From positions 1 to 30,500 of the forward strand of contig JAZQPA010000107.1 in assembly GCA_045628125.1 (NCBI GenBank): 30,500 nt of DNA, in the 5' to 3' direction. A model generated the notes under the pieces. The model was not told the DNA's origin. It ran no database searches and saw only the letters and a program-made list of their open reading frames with translations. A program made the position numbers and the translations under genes. Positions 1-7,814 of the stretch are shown one piece after another (position 1 is the first letter of the stretch; every line of letters begins with the position of its first letter). The stretch comes from Minthousia sp045628125 (lineage in GTDB: Bacteria; Bacteroidota; Bacteroidia; Bacteroidales; Bacteroidaceae).

Positions 1-138
1 GGAATTTACCCAACTGGACAGGGTATTAACGTTCGGAAGGCCGTATTTAAAGCTAATTTCTTGTCTTGACTGACCACTTTGCATGTACTCGATGCAGATT
101 GCACGCTTTAATGCGCGACTAAATTTTTGTCTACTCAT
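1..138 (-). CDS. IS3-family-like transposase OrfA, N-terminal fragment
   Basis: The first 46 codons of a reading frame that leaves the window at base 1 are visible. The peptide begins MSRQKFSRALKRAICIEYMQ and continues with a helix-turn-helix-like stretch (SGQSRQEISFKYGL, then NTLSSWV). This is typical of the DNA-binding N-terminus of OrfA proteins, which contact the terminal repeats during transposition. The start is the ATG at 138-136. An inverted repeat covers the start region and may limit translation from read-through transcripts. The downstream OrfB catalytic part is outside the window, so activity cannot be judged. Confidence 0.6.
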   Translation of the reverse strand, partial: MSRQKFSRALKRAICIEYMQSGQSRQEISFKYGLPNVNTLSSWVNS

Positions 139-175
139 AAACTTAAATTTTTAACATTTGAACTCGTTTATGAGT
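133..175. repeat. 10-bp inverted repeat over the transposase start codon
   Basis: ACTCATAAAC at 133-142 is perfectly complementary to GTTTATGAGT at 166-175, with a 23-base spacer. The left arm contains the transposase start codon. RNA entering the element from outside would fold the start into a stem. Some insertion sequences use such a device to block expression from host promoters; here that is inferred from the repeat alone. Confidence 0.5.
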
Positions 176-192
176 CAACCTATTTCAGTACA

Positions 193-581
193 AGACACCT
201 AAAAAAATGGAATTATCTGATTATCTGCTAAATAACTTTTATATGGCTGATAGATTCAGATATTTGCATACAAAATAGGAATTTTATTTACTAAATCACT
301 AACGAATGTGCTAAAATCGTGCTTCGCGCCGCAAAATGTGAGAAACATTGAGTAAAATACGATTTTTTGGCACTTTTTCAAAAAAAGAATTGACCGTCCC
401 CTCGAAAAGCCGTAACTTCGTATTGTTAATCGAATCTTGAGTCATCTCTTACATCTGGTGGAGGTCATCATAGAAGACAAGGGCCCGTCTTCATAGAACG
501 TTCCAAAAGAATAAGAAAAAGTACTCTATACAGACAGAGCGGTCTTTGACATGTTGATACAAATTATCCAGTGGGCAATCG
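193..581. other. Gene-free stretch between the IS end and cutC
   Basis: No credible reading frame is seen. The stretch holds a tandem 8-base repeat (ATTATCTG at 212-219 and 220-227), an 8-bp inverted repeat (313-320 with 359-366) enclosing a smaller one (335-339 with 345-349), an AT-rich inverted repeat (363-369 with 379-385), a promoter-like pair at 390-420, and GAAGAC...GTCTTC arms around a GGGCCC core near 474-493. On the minus strand a weak stem followed by TACTTTTTCTT (about 520-545) could end the cutC transcript. Confidence 0.4.
390..420 (+). promoter_or_regulatory. Candidate Bacteroidetes promoter with no assigned gene
   Basis: TTG at 390-392 is followed after exactly 20 bases by TAACTTCG at 413-420, one mismatch from the TAnnTTTG box. 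No plus-strand gene follows; the next gene, cutC, faces the other way. A transcript starting near 427 would be noncoding or would run antisense into cutC. Confidence 0.35.
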
Positions 582-1319
582 TTAAGAGCAAGTACCAATA
601 ATTTCTCCAACTAATGCAGAATCGGTTTCCATACGTGAGAATTCATCTCTACCGGCTGCCCCCATACTGACATCCGCCTTAGTATATTTCATCAGACTAT
701 GTACCTCACTTCTGGCAGATGCATGAATCTCTGTCGCACCTGTCTCCTCCAAAATCCGACGGGCATTGTGCGGACTCACACCACAACCAGGCATGATAAT
801 GATCCGGTCACCAGCTGCCTCCACCAACCGGCGCAAAGTGGGTATTCCCTCCACGGCTGTAGACGAGAGGCCCGAAGTCAGGATACGGTTGCACCCCAAA
901 CCAATAATCTGCTCCAACGCCGCAAACGGATCGGCACACATATCAAAAGCTCTGTGGAAAGTGATATTCTGAACACCGGCAGCCGCAGCAACCAGCGTCT
1001 TACAAGCCGGAACATCAATCTGACCATCGGCAGTCAGGGCACCGATAACCACGCCATCCACTCCTAAGCCGACAGCAGTACGGATATCCTCCGCCATCAT
1101 CTCCACCTCATCCGGAGTATAGAGGAAATCGCCAGAGCGAGGACGAATCAGGACATGCACCTTGAGACAATGCTGCAAAGAGAGGGCTTTCTTTATCAGC
1201 CCCACGGATGGGGTAAGCCCTCCCTCAGACAATGCAGAACACAGTTCTATACGGTCGGCTCCTCCTTCAGCTGCAGCCTTCGCACTATCCCAAGTACCTG
1301 CACAGATTTCCAGTTTCAT
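582..1319 (-). CDS. cutC: CutC family protein (copper homeostasis)
   Basis: This 245-residue protein has the usual CutC length and its hallmark N-terminus: MKLEICAGTWDSAKAAAEGG, then ADRIELCSALSEGGLTPS. Further on it keeps VHVLIRPRSGDFLY, a GVVIGALTADG strand and HRAFDM, all expected of this TIM-barrel family. CutC is a cytoplasmic protein linked historically to copper tolerance; its biochemical reaction is not firmly established. The start ATG (1319-1317) overlaps the stop codon of the upstream secreted-protein gene by four bases, so the two are very likely co-transcribed and translationally coupled. No separate promoter is visible. Confidence 0.93.
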   Translation of the reverse strand: MKLEICAGTWDSAKAAAEGGADRIELCSALSEGGLTPSVGLIKKALSLQHCLKVHVLIRPRSGDFLYTPDEVEMMAEDIRTAVGLGVDGVVIGALTADGQIDVPACKTLVAAAAGVQNITFHRAFDMCADPFAALEQIIGLGCNRILTSGLSSTAVEGIPTLRRLVEAAGDRIIIMPGCGVSPHNARRILEETGATEIHASARSEVHSLMKYTKADVSMGAAGRDEFSRMETDSALVGEIIGTCS

Positions 1320-2032
1320 TTTCTTCTACCGTTAGCGTTACCGTTGCCATTGCTTCTCACCGCACTCTGGCCATGCATATCAGAACGGCTGTTGCGAGGT
1401 TTCTGGGTATCGGTCTTCTTGTCCACCACCTTACGCTGAGAACTGTTATTGACATTTCCACGGTTTGGCTGAACACCATTCACATTCTGGTGATTATTAC
1501 CCACGCCATTTACAGAATGAGTCACTACATTTGGTCGATCAGTGGCATGAATGCCGCTATGAGCCTGAACCTCCTGACGGTGCATCTGTGAACGGGTCTG
1601 GTAGTAGTTGGCTGAATTATGGTGACCACCCACATAAGTCTTATATCCTACAGGTACGCTATAATAGTTCACGCCCTTGGTATAACGGGTATAGATTGGG
1701 AAATACCACGCACGGTTCACCACCTGTACAGGAGTCAGGAAGTAGCTCAAACGCTGGAACTGACGCCACTGCCATGCAGAGAACACATAAGACAAATCGG
1801 TGAGCCACAAGTGATACTCTCTCTCATAACTAACGAACACGCTGCCCAAGGTGCGGAAATAATCGTAATTGATCTCGTACACATCCTGCATCTGATTAGG
1901 GGTCAAATGAAGTTCCAGTGCCATCTTATCGGTCAGGAAACTTGCCTCTTGACGAGAACGTGACTTACTCATTGCCATAGCGCTCAAGCTAGCGGTCAGT
2001 ACTAGAACCATTGCCAAAATGACTTTCTTCAT
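1316..2032 (-). CDS. Secreted His/Asn-rich protein of unknown function, coupled to cutC
   Basis: I do not recognise a named family for this 238-residue protein. It has a signal peptide (MKKVILAMVLVLTASLSAMA, about residues 1-20). A helical region with LTPNQMQDVYEINYDYF recalls the LTxxQ repeat of Spy/CpxP-like periplasmic proteins, and a Trp/Tyr-rich central part follows (about 55-130). The C-terminal 100 residues are low-complexity, rich in His, Asn, Gln, Arg and Ser, with no domain visible. The tail could bind metal ions, which would suit the coupled cutC, but this is only inference from composition and context. A near-perfect promoter lies 35-66 bases upstream, with a direct repeat around its -33 box. 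Confidence 0.72.
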   Translation of the reverse strand: MKKVILAMVLVLTASLSAMAMSKSRSRQEASFLTDKMALELHLTPNQMQDVYEINYDYFRTLGSVFVSYEREYHLWLTDLSYVFSAWQWRQFQRLSYFLTPVQVVNRAWYFPIYTRYTKGVNYYSVPVGYKTYVGGHHNSANYYQTRSQMHRQEVQAHSGIHATDRPNVVTHSVNGVGNNHQNVNGVQPNRGNVNNSSQRKVVDKKTDTQKPRNSRSDMHGQSAVRSNGNGNANGRRK

Positions 2033-2066
2033 AATCGTATTCTTTAAGTTGTTAATGTTTCTGATG

Positions 2067-2098
2067 CAAAAATAAGGAAAGAAATCCCTACAGGCAAA
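2067..2098 (-). promoter_or_regulatory. Promoter of the secreted-protein/cutC operon
   Basis: On the minus strand, TTTG (plus-strand CAAA at 2095-2098) is followed after 20 bases by TATTTTTG (plus-strand CAAAAATA at 2067-2074), an exact match to the Bacteroidetes sigma-ABfr-type promoter. The expected transcript start is near 2060, giving a leader of about 28 bases. Confidence 0.7.
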
Positions 2099-2110
2099 TG
2101 GAAATCCCTA
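2081..2110. repeat. Direct repeat GAAATCCCTA around the -33 box
   Basis: The 10-mer GAAATCCCTA occurs at 2081-2090, inside the promoter spacer, and at 2101-2110, just upstream of the -33 box. The centres are exactly 20 bases apart, about two helical turns, as expected for a dimeric regulator's site. An inverted, imperfect copy (GGGGAATTTCCC, 2119-2130) sits beside it and could also contribute to a stem after the ung stop codon. Confidence 0.4.
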
Positions 2111-2133
2111 AAGATTCAGGGGAATTTCCCTAT

Positions 2134-2802
2134 TTACCAGCGGATGGCCTCGCTGCCGTGCTTAACCAAATACTGGTTGGTAAGGCTAAAATGATGATTT
2201 CCAAAGAATCCATGCCATGCCGACAGAGGTGACGGATGAGCCGATGTAAGCACCAGATGTTTACTGCGGTCGATGAAAGCACCCTTTTTCTGTGCATAGC
2301 TTCCCCAAAGGATGAACACCAGATGTTCCTTATTTTCATTAAGCCGACGGATTACCGCATCGGTAAATTCTTCCCAGCCCTGACGCTGGTGGCTGCCAGC
2401 CTGATGGGCACGCACTGTGAGTGTGGCATTCAGCAGCAGCACGCCCTGCCTGGCCCAATGAGTCAGATCGCCGGATTCCGGAATCGGCGTACCGATATCA
2501 TCCTTTATCTCCTTGAAAATATTCAGCAATGATGGTGGGAAGGCAATACCCTTATTGACCGAGAAGCACAAGCCGTGAGCCTGTCCGGGGCCATGATAAG
2601 GATCCTGTCCGATAATCACAACCCTAACCTTATCAAAAGGACACAAATCAAATGCGTTGAAAATCAGCGGACCTGGAGGATAGACCGTAGTGGTGGCATA
2701 CTCCTGTCTGACAAAAGCGGTCAGTTTCTCAAAGTATTCCTTATCAAATTCAGATTGGAGCTGTTCCTTCCAGGAAGCATCAATTTTCACATTCATAGGC
2801 AA
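2134..2802 (-). CDS. ung: Uracil-DNA glycosylase, family 1
   Basis: This cytoplasmic repair enzyme removes uracil from DNA to start base-excision repair. The 222-residue length is normal. The water-activating motif GQDPYHGPGQAHGL is present with catalytic Asp67. The DNA-intercalating loop SAHPSPLSA carries His189, and the Phe-rich pocket region (LIFNAFDLCPF) and LLLNATLTVR are also present. The gene lies six bases downstream of the LptD-like gene's stop codon and is probably expressed from that gene's promoter. An in-frame ATG at codon 3 is an alternative start. Confidence 0.96.
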   Translation of the reverse strand: MPMNVKIDASWKEQLQSEFDKEYFEKLTAFVRQEYATTTVYPPGPLIFNAFDLCPFDKVRVVIIGQDPYHGPGQAHGLCFSVNKGIAFPPSLLNIFKEIKDDIGTPIPESGDLTHWARQGVLLLNATLTVRAHQAGSHQRQGWEEFTDAVIRRLNENKEHLVFILWGSYAQKKGAFIDRSKHLVLTSAHPSPLSAWHGFFGNHHFSLTNQYLVKHGSEAIRW

Positions 2803-2808
2803 GAATCA

Positions 2809-5800
2809 TTAGTACCACTGAACGGCATTGTTCACACCGCTGCGCTTATCCCACTTCAAGGCATCGGCCAGTGTTCCGGCAGTAGCACGGATGGTGAAAT
2901 GATATGAGGTAGCACCGTAAGAACTCAGCACCAGACCTCCAGACAGAGAGAAACAGTGCAAGTCACGGCTAATATTCACGGTAGTGGTGGCAAGGCGCTT
3001 GAACGTAAAGTCATAACCGCTTGAATAATTGATATTCCAGGCATCAGACAGTTTCAGGTTGCCCGAGAAGTTCAGCTGATGAGTAAGCTTGTAAGGATAA
3101 CGCATCGACTTAAGGTTGAACTTTTCCTTGGTACGGTCCTCGGCCATTGTAACGCTGTAACTGATAGACAGTGACCATGGCATCTTGAACTTCATATAGC
3201 CATCATCATCCATCGCAGCAGCTTCCTTCTGCTCCTTCTTGGAATTGGTATCCGTTGCCTCATTATCCGTATCATTCTGGTCATCATCATCACCGTCCGA
3301 ATCCTTTTTCTTCTTGGAATCAGACTTTTCCTTCTTTCCGAACAGTTTCTTGAACGTGTCATTGTTCAGAGTATATGAAAGGTGCTGGCTGGTACCCTGG
3401 AATCGGCCGAACTTACCGCGGCTCCATTCGGTCTCATTACTCAGGTATGGGTTGCCGTTCTGATCCACGGAGTAAGCATAAGTGGCAAATACGGCCGACA
3501 TATTGAACGTATAGCTCTTGGTAATCTTAATACGGGCACTTACAGACAAGTCGCTCCATTTACGCTCACGGGCAGCCGTATTGTATGAAAGATTGGCTGT
3601 AAGCTCGTCAATCAGGCTGACTTTCTTCACGCCAGTAGAGTCCTTATCGCTCTTCATCTTCATCTCCAGGTTGTTACCCAAGCTCATGGAAATACTACCC
3701 GTCTTTCCATAACCCGGCACGCCATACAATCCGCCACTATAAGGCGAGTACTGTACAGTGGTAATGTTACCCTGGGCATCTGTTTTCAGATAGGTATCGT
3801 AGAAACCGTAACGGCTGGCCGAGAAATCAGGCGCATAGCTGTAGCTCACACTTGGGGTGAGGACGTGACGGATCATCTGAATCTTGTCACCAAACATCTT
3901 CCATGGCTTGTAGAATCCATACAGCTTAGTGCTGGCAGAAAGGCTCAGGTTCCAGTTGTACACACGGTTGAATCCGTAAGTGGTATCACGGCGCTCCACC
4001 TGTCGCATCTCATCCCATGAGCGGTTCTCCTTGAATGAATACCAACGCTCAGTATAATTCATCGAAGGAGTAACATTGACATATTTAAATAAGGTAAACG
4101 CGGCCGAAACAGGGATAGAGTGCTTAAAGCCGTTTCTCCAGTCCTTGAACAGGTTCTTATGCAGAATCTCGTTTTCCTTGGTGTTAATGCTGTTGCTCAA
4201 CTGGCCGGAATAGCTCATCGCAATCTTCTCATACCAGCGTTCCTTACCAGCGGCAGCCTTACGCTTGAACGGATACAGACGCGCCAGAGTGATGTTCAAA
4301 TCAGGCAAGGTCATGCTGATGGTAGAGTCGCGCGAGCTCATGCTGACATTGGTACTGGTTGACAAAGTCAGACCGATATCGGCAAAGGTGCGTGAGTAAC
4401 TGATACTTGACGTCTTGGTACTCTGTGCATACTGACTAGGATCATACAGCGAAGACATCGCATTCTTATCGTATGATGACGTAGAATAGTTCACACTGGC
4501 CGAGAATGTACTGTTAGGACTGGCCTTGCTGTCCTGTGTATGCGACCACTGCACCTTGAAGCTCTTCTGCTTGGAATAATCCGGCATGTTCTTATCACCG
4601 GTCACAAAGACCTGGTAATCCAGCATCACATTTCCTCTGTACTTATATCTTCGGGCATAATTGCTGGCCACGTTCACACCCCAGGAACCACGGGTATAGA
4701 TCTCACCTGTGGCCTTCAGATCCATAAGATCACTGATGGCAAAATAGTAACCACCGTCTCTCAGATAGAATCCGCGGCGGGCATCGTCACCGTATGACGG
4801 CATGATGAAACCGGAAGAATAACTGCTGCTGAACGGGAAGAAACCGAAAGGAATGGCAAATGGCAACGGCACATCCTCAACGACCAGCCATGCAGGGCCA
4901 AACACCACATCCTTCTTAGGGCGGACCTTGGCACGGCTCAATGCCAGATAGAAATGAGGATGATCCTCATCGCAAGTGGTATAACGGCCATGTTCCAGGA
5001 ACAGTTCATCATTAGCACCCTTCTTGCTTCGCTCACTGGTCAGGAAACCATCGCCCTGCTGGGTGTCCACGTTCGTGATATAACCCTTCTTCGACTTGAA
5101 GTTATAGCTCATGGTCTCGGAAGTGTACTCACTATCTCCTTCCTTAAACTTAGGCTTACCTGTGATGACACCAAGCGAATCGGCAATACCGTGAGCACGG
5201 ACTATGCTGCTATCCACACTCAGGGAGATAACCTCAGCAGCCAACTCAATCTGCTGATAATCCACCTTACCGCTTCCATAGAAATGGGCAAAACCCTCAT
5301 TCGGCAGATACACCGTAGAATCGGCAGCCTCGAACTGTACCGGGAAATCCAATGCGCTATCGCTCTTCTTTACCGTATCGGTAGCCAATGTATCATCCGC
5401 CAGTCTGAAACCGCGGAGGGATGAAGGATCAGGCAATTCCGGCAAAACGCTATCTGGTCTTTCCTGCTTCACGCTGTCCGGCAACAAGGCCTCCTCCAGT
5501 TCCTGCTTCAATTGTTCAGGAGCCGACACCAACGAGTCGGTCTGCTCCAGATCCGGCAGAACCGAATCATTTCTCTGCAGTTCCTGCTGTCTGATTTTTT
5601 CAATAGAGTCGGACGCACGTCTGCGGGCCGCAAGAATGGAATCCAGCGGATTGATATAAGTATTTCGGGGATTCTGGTAATTACGGTGAGCCGACATGAT
5701 TCGTCCACGTACAGGAATAGTATCGGCGCGGAGTGAGTCCTTACGGGTTGTATCCTGGGGAGGAGTACCGGAAAAGCGTGCACCTAAAGGTGACACTCCT

Positions 5801-5862
5801 CCTGCCGCATTGACAATCAACACGAGCATCCATAACACTACGATGTAAATTAATCTCTTCAC
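2809..5862 (-). CDS. LptD-like outer-membrane LPS assembly protein
   Basis: This 1017-residue protein starts with a signal peptide (MKRLIYIVVLWMLVLIVNA). A low-complexity Ser/Asp/Glu-rich segment (about 25-170) follows, then an OstA/LptA-like beta-jellyroll region (about 180-330). A long set of alternating beta strands with Tyr, Trp and Ser-rich turns makes up the barrel, ending in an aromatic residue (NNAVQWY) as outer-membrane barrels do. It matches the Bacteroidetes branch annotated as putative LPS assembly protein LptD, which would insert LPS into the outer leaflet. A Lys/Asp-rich linker (about 842-888, with GDDDDQND) interrupts the barrel and probably forms an exposed loop. It heads an operon with ung. 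A -7 box TAATTTTG lies at 5889-5882 but the -33 element is poor. Confidence 0.8.
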   Translation of the reverse strand: MKRLIYIVVLWMLVLIVNAAGGVSPLGARFSGTPPQDTTRKDSLRADTIPVRGRIMSAHRNYQNPRNTYINPLDSILAARRRASDSIEKIRQQELQRNDSVLPDLEQTDSLVSAPEQLKQELEEALLPDSVKQERPDSVLPELPDPSSLRGFRLADDTLATDTVKKSDSALDFPVQFEAADSTVYLPNEGFAHFYGSGKVDYQQIELAAEVISLSVDSSIVRAHGIADSLGVITGKPKFKEGDSEYTSETMSYNFKSKKGYITNVDTQQGDGFLTSERSKKGANDELFLEHGRYTTCDEDHPHFYLALSRAKVRPKKDVVFGPAWLVVEDVPLPFAIPFGFFPFSSSYSSGFIMPSYGDDARRGFYLRDGGYYFAISDLMDLKATGEIYTRGSWGVNVASNYARRYKYRGNVMLDYQVFVTGDKNMPDYSKQKSFKVQWSHTQDSKASPNSTFSASVNYSTSSYDKNAMSSLYDPSQYAQSTKTSSISYSRTFADIGLTLSTSTNVSMSSRDSTISMTLPDLNITLARLYPFKRKAAAGKERWYEKIAMSYSGQLSNSINTKENEILHKNLFKDWRNGFKHSIPVSAAFTLFKYVNVTPSMNYTERWYSFKENRSWDEMRQVERRDTTYGFNRVYNWNLSLSASTKLYGFYKPWKMFGDKIQMIRHVLTPSVSYSYAPDFSASRYGFYDTYLKTDAQGNITTVQYSPYSGGLYGVPGYGKTGSISMSLGNNLEMKMKSDKDSTGVKKVSLIDELTANLSYNTAARERKWSDLSVSARIKITKSYTFNMSAVFATYAYSVDQNGNPYLSNETEWSRGKFGRFQGTSQHLSYTLNNDTFKKLFGKKEKSDSKKKKDSDGDDDDQNDTDNEATDTNSKKEQKEAAAMDDDGYMKFKMPWSLSISYSVTMAEDRTKEKFNLKSMRYPYKLTHQLNFSGNLKLSDAWNINYSSGYDFTFKRLATTTVNISRDLHCFSLSGGLVLSSYGATSYHFTIRATAGTLADALKWDKRSGVNNAVQWY

Positions 5863-5881
5863 TCTATCCCAATAAGACTTG

Positions 5882-5889
5882 CAAAATTA
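5882..5889 (-). promoter_or_regulatory. -7 box of the LptD-like gene
   Basis: TAATTTTG on the minus strand lies about 20 bases before the start codon. No TTTG or TTG occurs at the expected distance upstream, so this is a half-supported promoter. Confidence 0.35.
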
Positions 5890-5938
5890 CACAAATCCCA
5901 CCAATCTATCGGTATTTTACAGATGAAAATATGGATTT

Positions 5939-6484
5939 TTAAGAAAAGCAACCGAACAAATCCATCCATTTACGGAACACAACAAGGCCTTCCTGACCAA
6001 ACTTCTCCAGACTTTTCAGTGCACGCTCCGCACTTTTCTCCACCTCAGGATGGGTCTTGGAAAAGAATTTATCAGCATAACAGATCACCTGCTCTTCCAG
6101 GCTTACCGGACGCATGTCACGGGCTGGAACAGGAAGGTTCTGCCGGGCAATCTGCTCCAGGGTCAGACCGGTACCGGTATGACGCTCACAAACCAGCGCA
6201 TGTTCCGGAAAACCCTCGGCACGCATCAGCTCCGCCCCTAACCATCCATGACGGATGTAGGGCTCGGTTCCAAAACAGGAAATTCCAGGCGCATCTGTAC
6301 GAAAAATTCCTATATCGTGCAACATGGCTGCCTCTTCCAGAAATGCCTCATTCAAGTGCAGTTCAGGATGTGCTTTTGAGATTTGAATCGCCTTATCTGC
6401 AACCATTCTGGAATGAGTTAGCAAGATGCTTTTCAGCTCATTTTCTTCCGGATAGTATTTGTCAATAATCTTTTTATAATTCAT
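5939..6484 (-). CDS. HD-domain phosphohydrolase-like protein
   Basis: The 181-residue protein carries the complete HD metal-binding pattern. It has His in THSRMVADKA, the HD pair in AAMLHDIGIF, two further histidines in RHGWLGAELM and HTGTG, and a late Asp in CYADKFFSKT. Such proteins cleave phosphate esters of nucleotides or related metabolites at a divalent-metal site; the substrate cannot be read from sequence. I take the ATG at 6484-6482 as start. A TTG two codons upstream (6490) is possible, but the -7 box at 6514-6507 leaves little leader. It is transcribed divergently from the symporter gene. Confidence 0.82.
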   Translation of the reverse strand: MNYKKIIDKYYPEENELKSILLTHSRMVADKAIQISKAHPELHLNEAFLEEAAMLHDIGIFRTDAPGISCFGTEPYIRHGWLGAELMRAEGFPEHALVCERHTGTGLTLEQIARQNLPVPARDMRPVSLEEQVICYADKFFSKTHPEVEKSAERALKSLEKFGQEGLVVFRKWMDLFGCFS

Positions 6485-6506
6485 ATCCAATCTTCATTTT
6501 GAATTA

Positions 6507-6539
6507 CAAAGATATTACTTTTTTCGAAATAATTTCGAA
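6507..6539 (-). promoter_or_regulatory. Promoter of the HD-domain gene
   Basis: TATCTTTG on the minus strand (plus-strand CAAAGATA, 6507-6514) matches the -7 box. TTCG (plus-strand CGAA, 6536-6539), one mismatch from TTTG, lies 21 bases upstream. Its -33 region overlaps that of the divergent symporter promoter. Confidence 0.5.
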
Positions 6540-6564
6540 GAACGGAGGATTTGCCGTATATTTG
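6533..6564 (+). promoter_or_regulatory. Promoter of the symporter gene
   Basis: TTTC at 6533-6536 is followed after 20 bases by TATATTTG at 6557-6564. The implied transcript start near 6571 shows that an upstream in-frame TTG (6551) lies within the promoter and cannot be the translation start. Confidence 0.55.
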
Positions 6565-6589
6565 CATAGTTTTTTTAAGGGAGTTTGTT

Positions 6590-7768
6590 ATGAAAAAGGT
6601 TAATTTAGGGCTTTTGCCCCAAATTCTTATTGCCATTGTTTTAGGCATCGTTTGCGATTTTTGGATGCCATTATCACTGATTCGCGTTTTTGCTACGTTC
6701 AACAGCATTTTCGGTGAATTCTTAGGTTTTATCATTCCACTGATCATTGTAGGACTGGTCACACCAGCCATTGCCAATATCGGACGTGAAGCAGGACGTA
6801 TGCTGCTGATAACCGTAGGATTAGCCTATGCCGCTACCCTGTTGGCAGGATTACTGTCATACGAGGTAAGTGCCAACACTTTTCCTGCATTTGTTTCCGA
6901 CAATTCAGCAGTTCTTTACGAACAGGCTCAGGCTTCAGAGCCTAGTTCCTACTTCTCCATTTCCATTCCTCCGCTCATGAGCGTCATGACCGCTCTGATT
7001 CTGTCTTTCGTCCTGGGTTTGGGTATCGCTTATACCAACAGTCGGACCCTGAAAACCGTATTCGAGGAATGCGGAAACATCATCACTCTGGTTATTCAAG
7101 TGGCCATTATTCCTTTGCTGCCACTCTATATCTTCGGTATTTTTCTGAATATGACCGAAACCGGACAGGTGGTTCAAATCCTTGGTGTTTTTGCCGGAAT
7201 CATCGGAATCATCTTTATCATGCATATTTTCTGGCTGATATTCCTGTACTGCATCGCCGGTGGATACACCCATAAGAACCCGTTCAAGATGTTGAAGAAT
7301 ATGATGCCCGCCTATTTCACAGCACTCGGTACTCAGAGCAGCGCGGCCACCATTCCTGTGACCATGGCTCAAACCATCAAGAACGGTGTATCGGAAGGGG
7401 TGGCAAGTTTCGTTATTCCCCTTTGCGCCACCATCCATCTTTCCGGAAGTATGCTGAAAATTGTGGCATGCTCACTGGCTTTGATGATCATGCAGGGACA
7501 TCCATACAGCCTGCATCTGTATATCGGTTTCATTTGCATGCTGGGTGTAACCATGATTGCCGCACCCGGTGTTCCTGGCGGAGCCATCATGGCCGCCCTG
7601 GGCGTACTGTCCAGCATGTTAGGGTTCACCGACCAGGATCAGGCGCTGATGATTGCCTTATATATTGCCATGGACTGCTTTGGAACAGCATGTAACGTAA
7701 CCGGAGATGGTGCCATAGCACTGATAATCGACAAGCTGACGGTTAAAAAGGAAGGAAAATCCGAATAA
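6590..7768 (+). CDS. Dicarboxylate/amino acid:cation symporter (DAACS/SDF family)
   Basis: This 392-residue inner-membrane protein has eight or more hydrophobic segments and family landmarks. LGLLPQILIAIVLGIV is at the N-terminus, FIIPLIIVGLVTPAIANIG is in the second segment, and the Ser-rich re-entrant hairpin is TQSSAATIPVT. The substrate region is IHLSGSMLKIVA where glutamate carriers have NMDGTA, and PGVPGG and GDGAIALIIDKL near the end follow the family pattern. Members import C4-dicarboxylates, glutamate, aspartate, Ser/Thr or Cys using Na+ or H+; the altered NMDGTA region makes the substrate uncertain. The ATG at 6590 fits the promoter. A 7-bp inverted repeat overlaps the stop codon. 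Confidence 0.88.
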   Translation: MKKVNLGLLPQILIAIVLGIVCDFWMPLSLIRVFATFNSIFGEFLGFIIPLIIVGLVTPAIANIGREAGRMLLITVGLAYAATLLAGLLSYEVSANTFPAFVSDNSAVLYEQAQASEPSSYFSISIPPLMSVMTALILSFVLGLGIAYTNSRTLKTVFEECGNIITLVIQVAIIPLLPLYIFGIFLNMTETGQVVQILGVFAGIIGIIFIMHIFWLIFLYCIAGGYTHKNPFKMLKNMMPAYFTALGTQSSAATIPVTMAQTIKNGVSEGVASFVIPLCATIHLSGSMLKIVACSLALMIMQGHPYSLHLYIGFICMLGVTMIAAPGVPGGAIMAALGVLSSMLGFTDQDQALMIALYIAMDCFGTACNVTGDGAIALIIDKLTVKKEGKSE

Positions 7769-7785
7769 TAGGACACTAGTCCTAT
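7768..7785. repeat. 7-bp inverted repeat at the symporter stop codon
   Basis: ATAGGAC at 7768-7774 pairs with GTCCTAT at 7779-7785 around a 4-base loop. It is followed by an A-rich rather than T-rich run, so it is a poor intrinsic terminator on the plus strand. It lies just upstream of the amidase -7 box and could equally be an operator. Confidence 0.35.
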
Positions 7786-7797
7786 TGAAAAAATTTG

Positions 7798-7805
7798 TAA
7801 CTTTG
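7798..7805 (+). promoter_or_regulatory. -7 box of the amidase gene
   Basis: TAACTTTG is a full match to the Bacteroidetes -7 box, 10 bases before the ATG at 7815. No clear -33 element is found. The box rules out the in-frame ATG at 7785 as start. Confidence 0.4.
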
Positions 7806-7814
7806 CACCCAATC

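Larger units (their letters stand above)
1..192 (-). mobile_element. 5' end of an IS3-like insertion sequence, cut by window edge
   Basis: The segment holds the start of a transposase on the minus strand, preceded by a likely element end. Read on the minus strand, the putative terminal repeat begins TGTACTGAAATAGGTTGACT (plus-strand TCAGTACA at 185-192), which resembles the TGTACTGA-type ends of IS150-group IS3 elements. The rest of the element lies left of the window, so the other end and the target duplication cannot be seen. The family call rests on a 46-codon fragment and one end. Confidence 0.55.

Noticed and set aside
391..401. TGACCGTCCCC as an insertion-sequence end
   Set aside because: Its orientation points away from the transposase fragment; a better end (TCAGTACA, 185-192) lies close to the transposase start.
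4954..5424. A 156-codon plus-strand frame
   Set aside because: It is antisense to the LptD-like gene, with no promoter and no recognisable domain.
6551..6589. Upstream TTG start for the symporter
   Set aside because: It overlaps the -7 box TATATTTG, so it lies before the transcript start.
7785..7814. Upstream ATG start for the amidase
   Set aside because: The frame there overlaps the -7 box TAACTTTG, and the signal peptide is complete from the ATG at 7815.
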